Part shown: piece after piece, positions 1 through 8,108 of the stretch
Numbering within the stretch: the first letter of the stretch is position 1
How the letters are laid out: every line of letters begins with the position of its first letter
From: Microtetraspora sp. NBRC 16547
GTDB taxonomy: Bacteria; Actinomycetota; Actinomycetes; Streptosporangiales; Streptosporangiaceae
DNA length: 64,000 bases
Direction: 5' to 3'
Assembly: GCF_030268965.1 (NCBI RefSeq)
Contig: NZ_BSSE01000012.1
Coordinates: 124,001-188,000 of the forward strand
Position numbers and translations under genes: made by a program
The notes under the pieces: generated by a model
Seen by the model: the letters and a program-made list of their open reading frames with translations, nothing else
Told to the model about the DNA's origin: nothing
The model's database searches: none

Positions 1-951
1 TGCGCGTTCGCCGTCGACGCCTGCCGTACGGCCGAGCCTGAGCTGGCGGAGGTGGCCGAGGGGCACCGGGCGGCCTGCCTGCGTCCCGAGACGGCCGGCC
101 TGCCGGTGGCCTCTCCAGAGGGGGCCGGTGATCTCGCGCCCGGAACGGGTTCTGTGGGCGGTGGTTCAGCCGAGGGCGGGTCTGCCGGAGGCTCGGCGTC
201 GCCGTTGCTCACGGTGGAGGGCCAGGGAGTATCGGCGTCGCCGTTGCTCACCGCGGAGGGATTGGCCAAGCGGTTCCCCGGCTCTGCCGTACCGGCCCTG
301 GACGGCGTCGATCTGGAGATCGCGGCAGGGGAGACGGTCGCGGTGGTCGGCGAGTCCGGCTCGGGCAAGACCACTCTCGCCCGGTGCGTCGTCGGTCTGG
401 AGCGGCCGGACAGCGGCCGGATCGTCTTCCACGGCGCGGCCACGGGGGCCAGGCGGGTGCAGATCGTCTTCCAGGATCCGTACTCCGCGCTCAATCCCGG
501 GCTGACCATCGGCACCTCGCTCTCCGAGGCGTTGCGGGCGGCCGGGCGGCCGAAGTCCGAGGTGGGCGAGTTGCTGGAGCTCGTGGGGCTTCCGGCGGCG
601 TACGCACGTCGCCGACCCCGGGCGCTGTCCGGCGGCGAGCGCCAGCGCGTCGCCATCGCCCGCGCCCTCGCGCCACGTGCCGGCCTGCTGGTCTGCGACG
701 AGTCGGTGTCCGCGCTGGACGTGTCCGTCCAGGCGCAGGTGCTGAACTTGCTCGCGGACCTACGGCGCAGGCTCGGCCTGACGCTGCTCTTCATCACCCA
801 CGATCTGGCGGTCGCCCGGCAGATCGCGGATCGTGTCTACGTCATGCACCACGGTCGCGTGGTGGAGACCGGACCCGTCGATTCCGTGCTGGGCGCTCCG
901 GCACATGAATACACCCAACGGCTGCTGGCCTCGATTCCGGCGGCGGACTAA
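1..951 (+). CDS. Oligopeptide/dipeptide ABC transporter, fused two-domain ATPase (3' part)
   Basis: The frame is open to the left edge, so the gene starts outside the window. The first residues (CxFAVDACRTAEPEL, then GHxAAC) match the C-terminal cap of a DppD/OppD-type ATPase. After a Gly/Ser-rich linker a complete second ATPase follows, of DppF/OppF type. Its Walker A GESGSGKTT is near nt 349-375, the Q-loop is VFQDP, the signature is LSGGERQR, Walker B is LLVCDES and the switch His is in ITHD. So this is one polypeptide carrying both ATPases, as in GsiA/YejF, powering uptake of peptides or similar solutes. A GTG at 52 could be taken as a start but sits inside the first domain's cap. The linker holds a short duplicated segment (SASPLLT twice). 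The permease genes presumably lie to the left. Confidence 0.85.
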   Translation, partial: CAFAVDACRTAEPELAEVAEGHRAACLRPETAGLPVASPEGAGDLAPGTGSVGGGSAEGGSAGGSASPLLTVEGQGVSASPLLTAEGLAKRFPGSAVPALDGVDLEIAAGETVAVVGESGSGKTTLARCVVGLERPDSGRIVFHGAATGARRVQIVFQDPYSALNPGLTIGTSLSEALRAAGRPKSEVGELLELVGLPAAYARRRPRALSGGERQRVAIARALAPRAGLLVCDESVSALDVSVQAQVLNLLADLRRRLGLTLLFITHDLAVARQIADRVYVMHHGRVVETGPVDSVLGAPAHEYTQRLLASIPAAD

Positions 952-965
952 GAGATTGCGCGTAC

Positions 966-2168
966 ATGTCTGAACGTGATGTCCATGCGGTCGTCGCCGG
1001 CGCTGGTGCGACCGATGCCGGTGCGATCGATATCGACGTACTGCCGGTGATCGGGGATGTCGGCCAGGTCGCCGACGGGATCCCGGACCTGCCGGAGGAG
1101 ATGCTGCGGCGCTGGCGGCGCGCCGGGGGAATCCAGGCGCGCACCCTCGTCACGGCGCGGGCCGGCGGGGAGCTGGTCGGGGCCGCGTTCGAGGTGCACC
1201 GGCCGCTGACCGCGTACCGGAAGATCGTCGACGTCTGGGCGCCGGACGAGCGGGTGGCCGACCTCCTGGTGGACACCATCGAGGAGCGGGCCTGGAGGGA
1301 AGGCGCGGTCGCGGTCAAGCGCTTCTTCGCCACCAAGGACCCGGCGAACGGCGAAGCCACCGGCTCCGGTGGTGGTGAAGCCGGCACCGTGCGGGACACC
1401 GGATCGGCGGAAGCGGGTGGGACGACCGCCTGGCGGCGTTCGCTGGAACGTGGCTATCAGGAGGCGCCGGTCCCGGTGTGGGCGGCGCCGGTCACCAGCG
1501 ACCAGGCGGACACCGGTTACGGGCAGGTGCGGTGGCGGGGGGCGGCTCCCGACCGGGCTCTGCCGTACATGCGGCAGACCACGGACTTCACCTGCGGGCC
1601 GGTGGCGCTGCAGTTGGCGCTCTGCGGGCTGGGACTGCAGGAGGCGCCGGACCGGGCCGAGGAGATGCGCATGTGGCGCGAGGCCACGACCGTGGCCGGC
1701 TGCGACCCGCTCGGGCTGGCGCTCGCGGCGGCGGACCGGGGCGCGGTTCCGGAGGTGCTGCTGTCGACAGAGCGGCCGACCCTGCTGGAGCTCTGCCGTA
1801 CGGACGAGGAACGGGATCTGCGGCAGTTCATCCAGTCGGGCTTCCGATCGGAACTGGCCGGTCGGGGCATCGCGGTCGAGACGACGGCGTTCGACCTGGA
1901 CCAGCTGCGTGCGGCCCTGGCCGACGGCGCCATCGTGCTCGTGCTGATCGAGCAACTCGGCATGCACGCCGAGCCCTCGCCGCACTGGATCACGGTGCAC
2001 AGCGTGGACGGTGACATCTTCTACGCCAACGATCCGTGGACGGACGCGGATCTGGGCGAGACCTACCTCGACGCCCTCGACCTGCCGCTGCCCGCCGCGA
2101 CGCTGGACCGGCTGGCGTGGTACGGCGCGCCCAGCTACCGCAGCATGGTGGTGCTCCGGGCGGCCTGA
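966..2168 (+). CDS. C39-like cysteine peptidase with GNAT-like N-terminal region
   Basis: A 400-residue protein. The C-terminal half has a papain-like layout of the peptidase C39-like family: QTTDFTCGPVALQL carries the nucleophile Cys, PHWITVHSVDG the His, and YANDPW the Asp. The first ~120 residues look like a partial acetyltransferase fold (ARAGGELVGAAFEVHRP), a combination known in proteins annotated as peptidase C39-like or DUF3335-type. It starts 14 bp after the peptide ABC ATPase and is probably co-transcribed, which suggests a role in processing imported or self-made peptides; that is inference. No clear Shine-Dalgarno precedes the ATG at 966, so the start is only moderately secure. 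No signal peptide is seen. Confidence 0.7.
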   Translation: MSERDVHAVVAGAGATDAGAIDIDVLPVIGDVGQVADGIPDLPEEMLRRWRRAGGIQARTLVTARAGGELVGAAFEVHRPLTAYRKIVDVWAPDERVADLLVDTIEERAWREGAVAVKRFFATKDPANGEATGSGGGEAGTVRDTGSAEAGGTTAWRRSLERGYQEAPVPVWAAPVTSDQADTGYGQVRWRGAAPDRALPYMRQTTDFTCGPVALQLALCGLGLQEAPDRAEEMRMWREATTVAGCDPLGLALAAADRGAVPEVLLSTERPTLLELCRTDEERDLRQFIQSGFRSELAGRGIAVETTAFDLDQLRAALADGAIVLVLIEQLGMHAEPSPHWITVHSVDGDIFYANDPWTDADLGETYLDALDLPLPAATLDRLAWYGAPSYRSMVVLRAA

Positions 2169-2319
2169 CCCACCGCACGGGCCGTCTCAGGACGGCTCAC
2201 CGGGATTTTCGCGGCGATTGGCAGTAGACGAGACCCGAGGCCGTACGGGGGGAGGTTTCGAGCCCGCCGGAAAGGGAGGTCCGGAAGGTGGGCCAGGGAG
2301 TGTCCGGCTAGGTGCCTCC

Positions 2320-2862
2320 CTAGCCGGAGGGCATGGAGACCATGGTCAGCAGGCGGGTGGCCCGTGCGCCGGCCTGGTAGCTGTGCTCGGCCTCGGACGA
2401 GAACCGGACCGCGTCCCCGGCGCGCAGCCGAACCGTCCAGGTCGCGATCTCCAGGGTCACCGCGCCGGAGACGACGTAGGCGAACTCCTCCGACCCCCGG
2501 CCGTGCGGCGCGCTCTCGTGGCTGTGCTCCGGCGGCAGCAGGGACTCGTAGATCTCGAAGCGGCGGGGGTCCACCGAGCTGAGCAGCGTGCGCGCCGCCG
2601 CGTCGGCCGCCGTGCGCCGCATCACCTGAGGCTCGTACAACGGGGTTCTGGTGATGTCGGCGAACGAGAGCTCCAGGGCCTCGGCGATGCCCGAGAGGAC
2701 CTCCAGCGTGGGATTGGCCAGGCCGCGCTCGATCTGCGACAGCAGGGCCTTGCTGAACCCGCAACGGTCGGCGAGGTCGCGGATGCTGAGCCCTCGCGTA
2801 CGGCGGGCGTGCCGGACGTTGTCGGCGATCGCGGCCCGCACCTGCTCGGAGAGCGCGGTCAC
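2320..2862 (-). CDS. XRE-family regulator with C-terminal cupin domain
   Basis: A 180-residue protein with a GTG start. Residues about 10-65 form a helix-turn-helix of the XRE/Cro type (RGLSIRDLADRCGFSKALLS, then IERGLANPTLEVL). Residues about 105-175 are a small cupin barrel (HSHESAPHGRGSEEFAYVVSG, and a second conserved motif with SSEAEHSY). This is the usual design of one-component sensors that bind a small ligand in the cupin and control a neighbouring gene. It converges with the C39-like peptidase gene and no obvious target adjoins it on its own strand, so the ligand and regulon cannot be read from context. Confidence 0.85.
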   Translation of the reverse strand: MTALSEQVRAAIADNVRHARRTRGLSIRDLADRCGFSKALLSQIERGLANPTLEVLSGIAEALELSFADITRTPLYEPQVMRRTAADAAARTLLSSVDPRRFEIYESLLPPEHSHESAPHGRGSEEFAYVVSGAVTLEIATWTVRLRAGDAVRFSSEAEHSYQAGARATRLLTMVSMPSG

Positions 2863-3120
2863 TCGGACACCACCGGCTTTCGTACGGCTCTCGCCGCTCT
2901 CGCGCGGGGACGGGCCGCGGCGGACAGCCGTCTCGCCCGGCGAGCCATGAACGCGGCCGCCGGAGGCCGTGGCTGTCGGTGTTCTCGTGGTCTCACGTGC
3001 CCTCGATGTGCCCTGCGGTGAGTTCTCCAGCGAGATTATGCCAATCTTGGCGATTTAGCGGGACAAAGCGGGGGCCGGGGTGTATTCCACTCTCACAATC
3101 CCCGTCCAGAAAGATTGCGC

Positions 3121-3462
3121 ATGCGAATCCCCGCCGCTTCGGCGTCTCCCACCCGCTTGGCTTCTGGAGCGTCCAGAGGCTCTCTTCTCTCCAGGGCCTC
3201 GCTGGCCGCCGTCGCCGTCTTCGGCCTCGGCCTGCTCGCCCCTCCCGCTCCCGCTTCCGCATCTGTGTCGGCTTCGGCGTCCGTGTCCGCGCTGTCCGCC
3301 GCGTGCAGCGTGCAGCGGGTCGGCGACTCGTGGAATTGCGTGACCCCCGGGGCGTTCTGCCCGGCCGCCGCGCGCGGAAAGTACGGCTACGACAAATACA
3401 GCGGCCGCAAGTACAAGTGCGTGCAGTACAGCAACGGCAGATGGCGGTGGAAGCGCGCCTGA
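3121..3462 (+). CDS. Small secreted Cys-containing protein
   Basis: About 113 residues from the ATG at 3121; a TTG six bases upstream is an alternative. There is a long basic N-region, a hydrophobic core (ASLAAVAVFGLGLLAPPAP) and an Ala-x-Ala cleavage region, so the mature protein is exported. The mature part has four Cys (AACSVQR, WNCVTPGAFCP, YKCVQYS) and ends GRWRWKRA. This matches the short extracellular domain with a GAFC motif and a terminal RWR found at the ends of many actinobacterial exported proteins. Function is unknown. A strong hairpin terminator follows directly. Confidence 0.65.
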   Translation: MRIPAASASPTRLASGASRGSLLSRASLAAVAVFGLGLLAPPAPASASVSASASVSALSAACSVQRVGDSWNCVTPGAFCPAAARGKYGYDKYSGRKYKCVQYSNGRWRWKRA

Positions 3463-3471
3463 GCCCGGCAT

Positions 3472-3511
3472 AGATCCGCCCCGAGCGGAGCGACCTGCTC
3501 GGGGCGGATCT
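3472..3511 (+). terminator. Hairpin terminator after the small secreted protein
   Basis: A perfect 15-bp inverted repeat pairs 3472-3486 with 3497-3511 around a 10-nt loop. It lies 9 bp after the stop of the secreted-protein gene and has no long T-run. Confidence 0.75.
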
Positions 3512-3560
3512 GGTACAGGGGTGCCGATGGGGGACCGAGGGGCCGGTGTGCACGGCACGC

Positions 3561-3658
3561 GTGACCCATCAGGATCACCGTGAAACGGAGAGCGGTGACC
3601 CATCAGGATCACCGTGAAACGGAGAGCGGTGACCCGTTCAGATCACCGCTCGGTCACC
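3561..3658. repeat. 34-bp tandem repeat, 2 full units plus a partial third
   Basis: Units at 3561-3594 and 3595-3628 are identical. A diverged third begins at 3629 and runs into the end of the YajQ gene. Each unit contains an imperfect dyad of the form GGTGA-N10-TCACC (GTGA/TCAC in unit 1), so the dyads are evenly spaced at 34 bp, about three helical turns. It may be an operator array or simply a duplicated terminator segment. Confidence 0.7.
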
Positions 3659-4145
3659 GGTAGTTGGTGAACTGCAGGGCGATGTCGAGGTCCTTGCCCT
3701 TGAGGAGGGAGATGACCTCCTGGAGGTCGTCCTTCTTCTTGGAGCTGACCCGGAGCTCCTCACCCTGGATCTGCGCCTTGATGCCCTTCGGACCCTCGTC
3801 CCGGATGATCTTGGAGATCTTCTTGGCGTTCTCCTGGTCGATGCCCTCCTTGAGGGCGACCATCAGGCGGTACTCCTTGCCGGACAGCTTCGGCTCACCC
3901 GCGTCGAGGACCTTGAGCGAAAGGCCCCGCTTGATGATCTTCTCCTGGAACACGTCAAGAACGGCGTTCGCGCGCTCCTCGCTGTTCGCCTTGATCTCGA
4001 CGTCGTTCTGACCGGACCAGGAGATGCTCGCTCCGGTGCCCTTGAAGTCGAACCGGTGCCCGACCTCCTTGACCGTCTGGTTCAGCGCGTTGTCCACCTC
4101 CTGGCGGTCGATCTTGCTGACGACGTCGAATGACGAATCTGCCAA
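3654..4145 (-). CDS. yajQ: YajQ-family nucleotide-binding protein
   Basis: 163 residues, the normal length for the family. It begins [20 protein letters not shown] and shows the typical [24 protein letters not shown] and [16 protein letters not shown] segments, ending ALQFTNYR. The family has two ferredoxin-like domains. Some members bind cyclic di-GMP and act with transcription regulators, though the actinobacterial role is not established. It is monocistronic here. The 34-bp tandem repeats overlap its 3' end. Confidence 0.93.
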   Translation of the reverse strand: MADSSFDVVSKIDRQEVDNALNQTVKEVGHRFDFKGTGASISWSGQNDVEIKANSEERANAVLDVFQEKIIKRGLSLKVLDAGEPKLSGKEYRLMVALKEGIDQENAKKISKIIRDEGPKGIKAQIQGEELRVSSKKKDDLQEVISLLKGKDLDIALQFTNYR

Positions 4146-4418
4146 AGCACTGACCTTTCTCAGCTTGCCGGTTCGTCGTTCGCCCAGAGTGGCGTCACCA
4201 CGATGCGCGCTGGCTTACGCGCCCCGACCCGGTACACCTTCACGTATCAGATCAGCCTAGCGAGCATCGCCCGGTGCTGGGATGCAGGCGGTGTGAGCCA
4301 CTGCGCCGGCGGCCCCGCAACGGTTGAGTCGGAGCCGACGCCTCGCGCCCGGCCGAACCCGGTCGCGTACCGCTCGATGCCGGTGACGACCGTAGAGCGA
4401 CAAGCCGCAGGAGGAGGG

Positions 4419-5594
4419 TCAATAGCGCTTGGCCGGCAGAGATGGCTTGTCGTCGGTCCAGCCCATTTGCCGGTAGGCCGTGAAGCTGGTGACTTCTGTC
4501 GTACGCCCGTCGGCGAGTTCGACCGTGGTCGTCGACGACTGCGAGAGCGGCATACCCGTCTCGGGATCGATCACCATCACGATCTGGTTGGTGCCCCCCC
4601 GGATGCTGTCGCGCGTCTGATACCCGAGTGCCTCGCCCATACGACCGAGCGGATCCTTCACCTTGCCAAGAGACGTCATCTTGGGAATGGTGGCCAGGAT
4701 GCGGTAGGCGGAGGCACGGACGGCGGGAGAGACCGGCAGGAAGAAGACGATGTCCATGCAGCTCCCCTGCAGGGCCGACTCCCGCCATTCCGGGTCGTTC
4801 CCGTAGTCGCCCTTGGCCAGGGCGGTGATGCGCCGTTCGAGGTAGGCGCGCAGCTCTCGCTCGCCGCTCGGTATGCGGCGGATCTCGTCCCAGGTCATGG
4901 ACTCTTTCGTCAAAGACCCGCCTACGCCCTTCCACTTGCCGCGCAACCGCGTGGCCGTCTTCTCCTCCGCGGCGGCTCGTACTACTTCCGAGGAGTTGGC
5001 CCCGACAAGCCCGGTCATGTCGAGCGGATACCTCCACTCGGTGGGCGAGCCGGCCCTACGCCAGGCGGCCTCGTCCTCGTCGGTGAGCGGTTTCGCGCCG
5101 AGGTACTGCGAGATCCACCAGCTCTGCGCTCCCGGCCGGCGGGCCAGCCACTCCTCCTTCGAGGAGCGCCGTCTGACGATGTAGCCGCGATCAGGCGAGA
5201 TCGCGTCCATGGAGGAGACCGTGGTGGTACGCCAGTAGGCGCCCGACGTCGGCGCGGTTGGCGCCTTCATGACGGCGGACGCGGCGGCGAGCAGGACCTG
5301 GCTCGCCGACGGCTGGCTTCCGGGTGAGGCCGTGGTGGGAGACGGGCGCGGGATCTGCCCGTCCGGCGCCGCCACCAAGGTGACCACCAGGGCCGCGGCG
5401 GCGGCCAATCCCACAGCGGAGGCCAGCCACGGCGTGGGCCCACGCAGTCGCTTCGCGCGTGGCCTGCCGCCCTGCCCCGGCGGCTCGGACATGATCGAGG
5501 CCAGCAGCGCCTGGGCCCCCGCTCCGGACGCCTGCCCGGCCGGGTCGTCGTCCAGGTCGTCGTCATGCACTCTGGCGAGGTCGGTCAGGTTCAC
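4419..5594 (-). CDS. CU044_5270-type membrane-anchored protein, sigma-factor partner
   Basis: 391 residues. An N-terminal cytoplasmic segment rich in Asp and Gly is followed by one transmembrane helix near residues 55-75 (PWLASAVGLAAAAALVVTLV), then a long extracellular part with a GAYWRTTT segment near the start and KEEWLARRPG. This is the layout of the family called CU044_5270 in actinobacteria. It overlaps the upstream sigma-factor gene by 4 bp, so the pair is translationally coupled. By analogy with other ECF operons it may tether or inhibit the sigma factor, but no zinc-binding anti-sigma motif is seen. Confidence 0.75.
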   Translation of the reverse strand: MNLTDLARVHDDDLDDDPAGQASGAGAQALLASIMSEPPGQGGRPRAKRLRGPTPWLASAVGLAAAAALVVTLVAAPDGQIPRPSPTTASPGSQPSASQVLLAAASAVMKAPTAPTSGAYWRTTTVSSMDAISPDRGYIVRRRSSKEEWLARRPGAQSWWISQYLGAKPLTDEDEAAWRRAGSPTEWRYPLDMTGLVGANSSEVVRAAAEEKTATRLRGKWKGVGGSLTKESMTWDEIRRIPSGERELRAYLERRITALAKGDYGNDPEWRESALQGSCMDIVFFLPVSPAVRASAYRILATIPKMTSLGKVKDPLGRMGEALGYQTRDSIRGGTNQIVMVIDPETGMPLSQSSTTTVELADGRTTEVTSFTAYRQMGWTDDKPSLPAKRY

Positions 5595-6124
5595 AGTGCG
5601 GTCCTCTCCAGGAGCGGAAGGTCGATTCCGGCGTTGGCCAGAGCGCGGGCGAACCGCTTGCGCGCGCGGTGCAGGCGGACGCGTACGGCGTTGCGCGTGA
5701 TCCCGAGCGTTCGCGCCACCTGCTTGGTGTCGAGCTTCTCCCAGGCGACCAGCGACAGCAGCTCCCTGTCGTCGTCACTGAGGCCGGCGAAGGCCCGGCC
5801 GAGCTGTGTGTACTCGCCCGGTGGCGGGTCGGCCAGCGCCGGGGAGACGGCGAGCTGCTCGCGCAGTGCGGCGGTGCGCCGTTCGTGCCGCCGCTCGCCC
5901 CGCCGGTGGTTGGCGAGGGTCCTGCGGGCCACGCCGTACAGCCAGAGCCGTGCCTCGTCCCCCGAAGGGATCTCGTCGATACGCCGCCACGCGGTGACGA
6001 AGGTCTCGGCCACCACGTCGGCCGCGTCGTCGGGGTCCTCACAGCGGCGCAGGACGTACCCGAGTATGGGGCGGTAGGCGTGTTCGTATATCTGCACGAA
6101 CCGGCCGTGGGAATCCGATCCCAT
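5591..6124 (-). CDS. ECF RNA polymerase sigma factor
   Basis: 177 residues. Region 2 is near residues 10-75 (YRPILGYVLRRCEDPDDAAD, then VVAETFVTAWRRI) and region 4 near 120-170 (SLVAWEKLDTKQVARTLGIT followed by RNAVRVRLHRARKRF). There is no extra C-terminal domain. Its stop overlaps the start of the membrane protein by 4 bp. The signal is presumably sensed through that partner. The 362-bp stretch upstream (6125-6486) holds no gene, only a strong hairpin. Confidence 0.92.
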   Translation of the reverse strand: MGSDSHGRFVQIYEHAYRPILGYVLRRCEDPDDAADVVAETFVTAWRRIDEIPSGDEARLWLYGVARRTLANHRRGERRHERRTAALREQLAVSPALADPPPGEYTQLGRAFAGLSDDDRELLSLVAWEKLDTKQVARTLGITRNAVRVRLHRARKRFARALANAGIDLPLLERTAL

Positions 6125-6340
6125 CCGGCCTCCTCACTTGGATCATCGGTCACCCGATTCCATGTCCGGAATATCGGAAGCATTACCGGCCCTGATCGGT
6201 TCCCCGGTGATCTCGTGAGGAGACAGGTGGACGCTGTCGTGGAGATGATCCGGAACACCCTGGACGCCGAAGCGTGGTCGAGAAGGCCGTGGAGAGCTTT
6301 CGGCCTGCCCCGCCGCAGAGGCCCGCATCCCGGAACGACG

Positions 6341-6375
6341 CAGCGCTCCCAAGCTCCGGGAGCTTGGGAGCGCTG
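6341..6375. terminator. Perfect 15-bp hairpin in the gene-free stretch 6125-6486
   Basis: The arms are 6341-6355 and 6361-6375, with a 5-nt loop and no mismatches. It lies 112 bp downstream of the GNAT gene (minus strand) and 216 bp upstream of the sigma-factor start, so it most likely ends the GNAT transcript. There is no T-run. Confidence 0.65.
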
Positions 6376-6486
6376 AGAGTCGGACGCGCAAGATTATGGG
6401 CTGTGTCTTTGAGGCCGAGCCGCGAAATCGTCGTCGGCTGTCGGATTCCTCTCCTCGTTCCTGACGGACGTCAGCGGTCCACAGGC

Positions 6487-6963
6487 TCAGACGTCCTTGC
6501 GCATGACCACGCGGGGTGCCAGTTCGAGGCCCAGTGCACGCTCATGCTCGACCAAGGCCCGCAGCTCCGGTCCCCACTTCTCCGGTGGCAATACGGCGAA
6601 GCCGCGGCGGGCGTACCAAGGCGCGTTCCAAGGGACGTCACGAAATGTCGTGAGAGTTACGGCGCTGGCGCGGGCCGCGGCCTCATCACAGACGGCGTTG
6701 AGCAGCCGCGTGCCGATGCCCTCACTCTGATGGTCGGGATGCACGGCGAGCTGATCGAGATGCACCAGGCCGTCGACCTGCCCGAGGAGGGCGAATCCCA
6801 CCGCGGGCCGACCGGCGACGATCACACGTCCGGGGTCGTCGCAATCCTCGATCATCGTGGTGCCGGACGGGAAGACGATGCCCAGAGGGGCGAAGGTGCG
6901 GTCAGCCGCGAGTTCGACCTCGACCAGTCCTGCAAGATCCTCGTTGTCAGCCCATCTGATCAT
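6487..6963 (-). CDS. GNAT-family N-acetyltransferase
   Basis: 158 residues. The acetyl-CoA binding motif is in HPDHQSEGIGTRLLNA (Q/R-x-x-G-x-G/A form), preceded by the β-strand pair GFALLGQVDGLVHLDQLAV. It ends in VVMRKDV. The substrate cannot be told from sequence. It stands alone between a terminator hairpin and the tRNA-Tyr gene, just outside the mobile region. Confidence 0.88.
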   Translation of the reverse strand: MIRWADNEDLAGLVEVELAADRTFAPLGIVFPSGTTMIEDCDDPGRVIVAGRPAVGFALLGQVDGLVHLDQLAVHPDHQSEGIGTRLLNAVCDEAAARASAVTLTTFRDVPWNAPWYARRGFAVLPPEKWGPELRALVEHERALGLELAPRVVMRKDV

Positions 6964-7099
6964 GGAGCAATCATCTCGCGTACACGGTGGGGTCCTCGTA
7001 GCCGTACGGCCCTACGGTTCGCGGCGGGACAAACCGGTGTCACGCTCACGCCCGAAGTCCGCTATTCTTCTACCTGTCGCCGCGACAAGCGGAAGACAC

Positions 7100-7181
7100 G
7101 GCAGGTTGCCCGAGCGGCCAAAGGGAGCGGTCTGTAAAACCGTCGGCTCAGCCTACGCAAGTTCGAACCTTGCACCTGCCA
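7100..7181 (+). tRNA. tRNA-Tyr (GTA)
   Basis: The 7-bp acceptor stem pairs 7100-7106 (GGCAGGT) with 7174-7180 (ACCTGCC), with discriminator A at 7181. The anticodon loop CTGTAAA gives GTA. A long variable arm follows, as expected for bacterial tRNA-Tyr, and the T-loop is TTCGAAC. It is the attachment gene of the adjoining element: its 3' half recurs at 15648. Confidence 0.93.
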
Positions 7182-7270
7182 CCCGGGATTTTCCCAGCTC
7201 AGAGCCCCTTCGGGGGCTCTTTTGCTTTCCCAAGACATGCAGCTATGTGCCGCCCTGAGCGATCGTTTGT
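7132..7270 (+). repeat. Left end repeat (attL-like): tRNA-Tyr 3' half, terminator and flank
   Basis: Matches 15648-15785. The first 25 bases, from the anticodon loop on, differ at one position. The T-arm differs by compensating changes, and the hairpin plus the following flank up to the segment after GTGCCGCC are also shared. Confidence 0.75.
7201..7223 (+). terminator. Terminator of tRNA-Tyr
   Basis: 8-bp stem AGAGCCCC/GGGGCTCT with loop TTCG, followed by a short T-run, 20 bp after the tRNA. A near copy stands at 15717-15740 in the right-end repeat. Confidence 0.85.
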
Positions 7271-7408
7271 CACAGGTCCACCAATATGCGTGCAATGATC
7301 TTGGGGCTGTTTTCCCAGGTCAAGATGGCTTACGGAGAGGACTTCTGGCCCACAGACTGCTTGACGGCCTCCTGCTGGAAGGCTGAGCAACGGCGATGGC
7401 CACGAGGT

Positions 7409-7948
7409 CTACTTGACCAGCCGGAAGTCGGGGTGAGTCACCCACGCCCGCAGCAGCTCGCTGGTCCCGTACACAGTGGGCGCGGGTCCGGGCGTGATCG
7501 CAATCAGGCCAGGCAGACCTCGGACAGTGGGCAATTGCCAGTCATGGACCTCAAACGAGACGACACCGCCCACGATGGCCATCACCGCGGCGGTGAGCAG
7601 GGCGGTGACTGCGTGGTCCACGCGGTGATTGCACATCGCGATGATGCTGACGTCGTGGGTCGGGGCGAACCCGATCAGCGGTTCGAGATCCGGTAGGTCG
7701 GCATGCTCGGCCTCGAATATCTCCTTGTCACCAACCTCCGGTCCGGCGACGACAACCAGGCAAGGCCGAGAACGTTCCTGATCAATATCAACGACATCCA
7801 GACGCTCCGCGACCACGCTGAGATCAAAGTGTCCGGGACGCTCCTCTACGAACCGCTCTGACAGGCCGGACAGCATCCGACGCAACCGGTCCAATACCTC
7901 ATTGGAGACCGGCCCCGCCAGCTCGACTCCCAGTGCAGGCCCTGCCAC
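7409..7948 (-). CDS. Hypothetical protein, element-borne
   Basis: 179 residues from a GTG at 7948; an in-frame ATG at 8017 would add 23. It begins AGPALGVELAGPVSNEVLDR and contains LEPLIGFAPTHDVSII, NHRVDHAVTALLTAAVMA and YGTSELLRAWVTHPDFRLVK. I recall similar small actinobacterial proteins grouped as DUF6368, but that name is from memory and uncertain. No signal peptide or membrane segment is clear. It lies between the integrase gene and the tRNA, a place where elements often carry cargo. A longer open frame upstream runs antisense to the integrase and is not coding. Confidence 0.6.
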   Translation of the reverse strand: MAGPALGVELAGPVSNEVLDRLRRMLSGLSERFVEERPGHFDLSVVAERLDVVDIDQERSRPCLVVVAGPEVGDKEIFEAEHADLPDLEPLIGFAPTHDVSIIAMCNHRVDHAVTALLTAAVMAIVGGVVSFEVHDWQLPTVRGLPGLIAITPGPAPTVYGTSELLRAWVTHPDFRLVK

Positions 7949-8108
7949 AAATGGAGCGTAATGGCTTATGCGCGCACCATGATCCTGGACATCGCAAGTG
8001 CCGTCGTTCCACAGCATCCGAACGCGTAGTCGTGGACCCGCGGACCTGAGCCAGAAACGCAGAAGGGTCCCGGGTGGCTTCCAGGACCCCGTCTGTACGG
8101 CTTGCACG

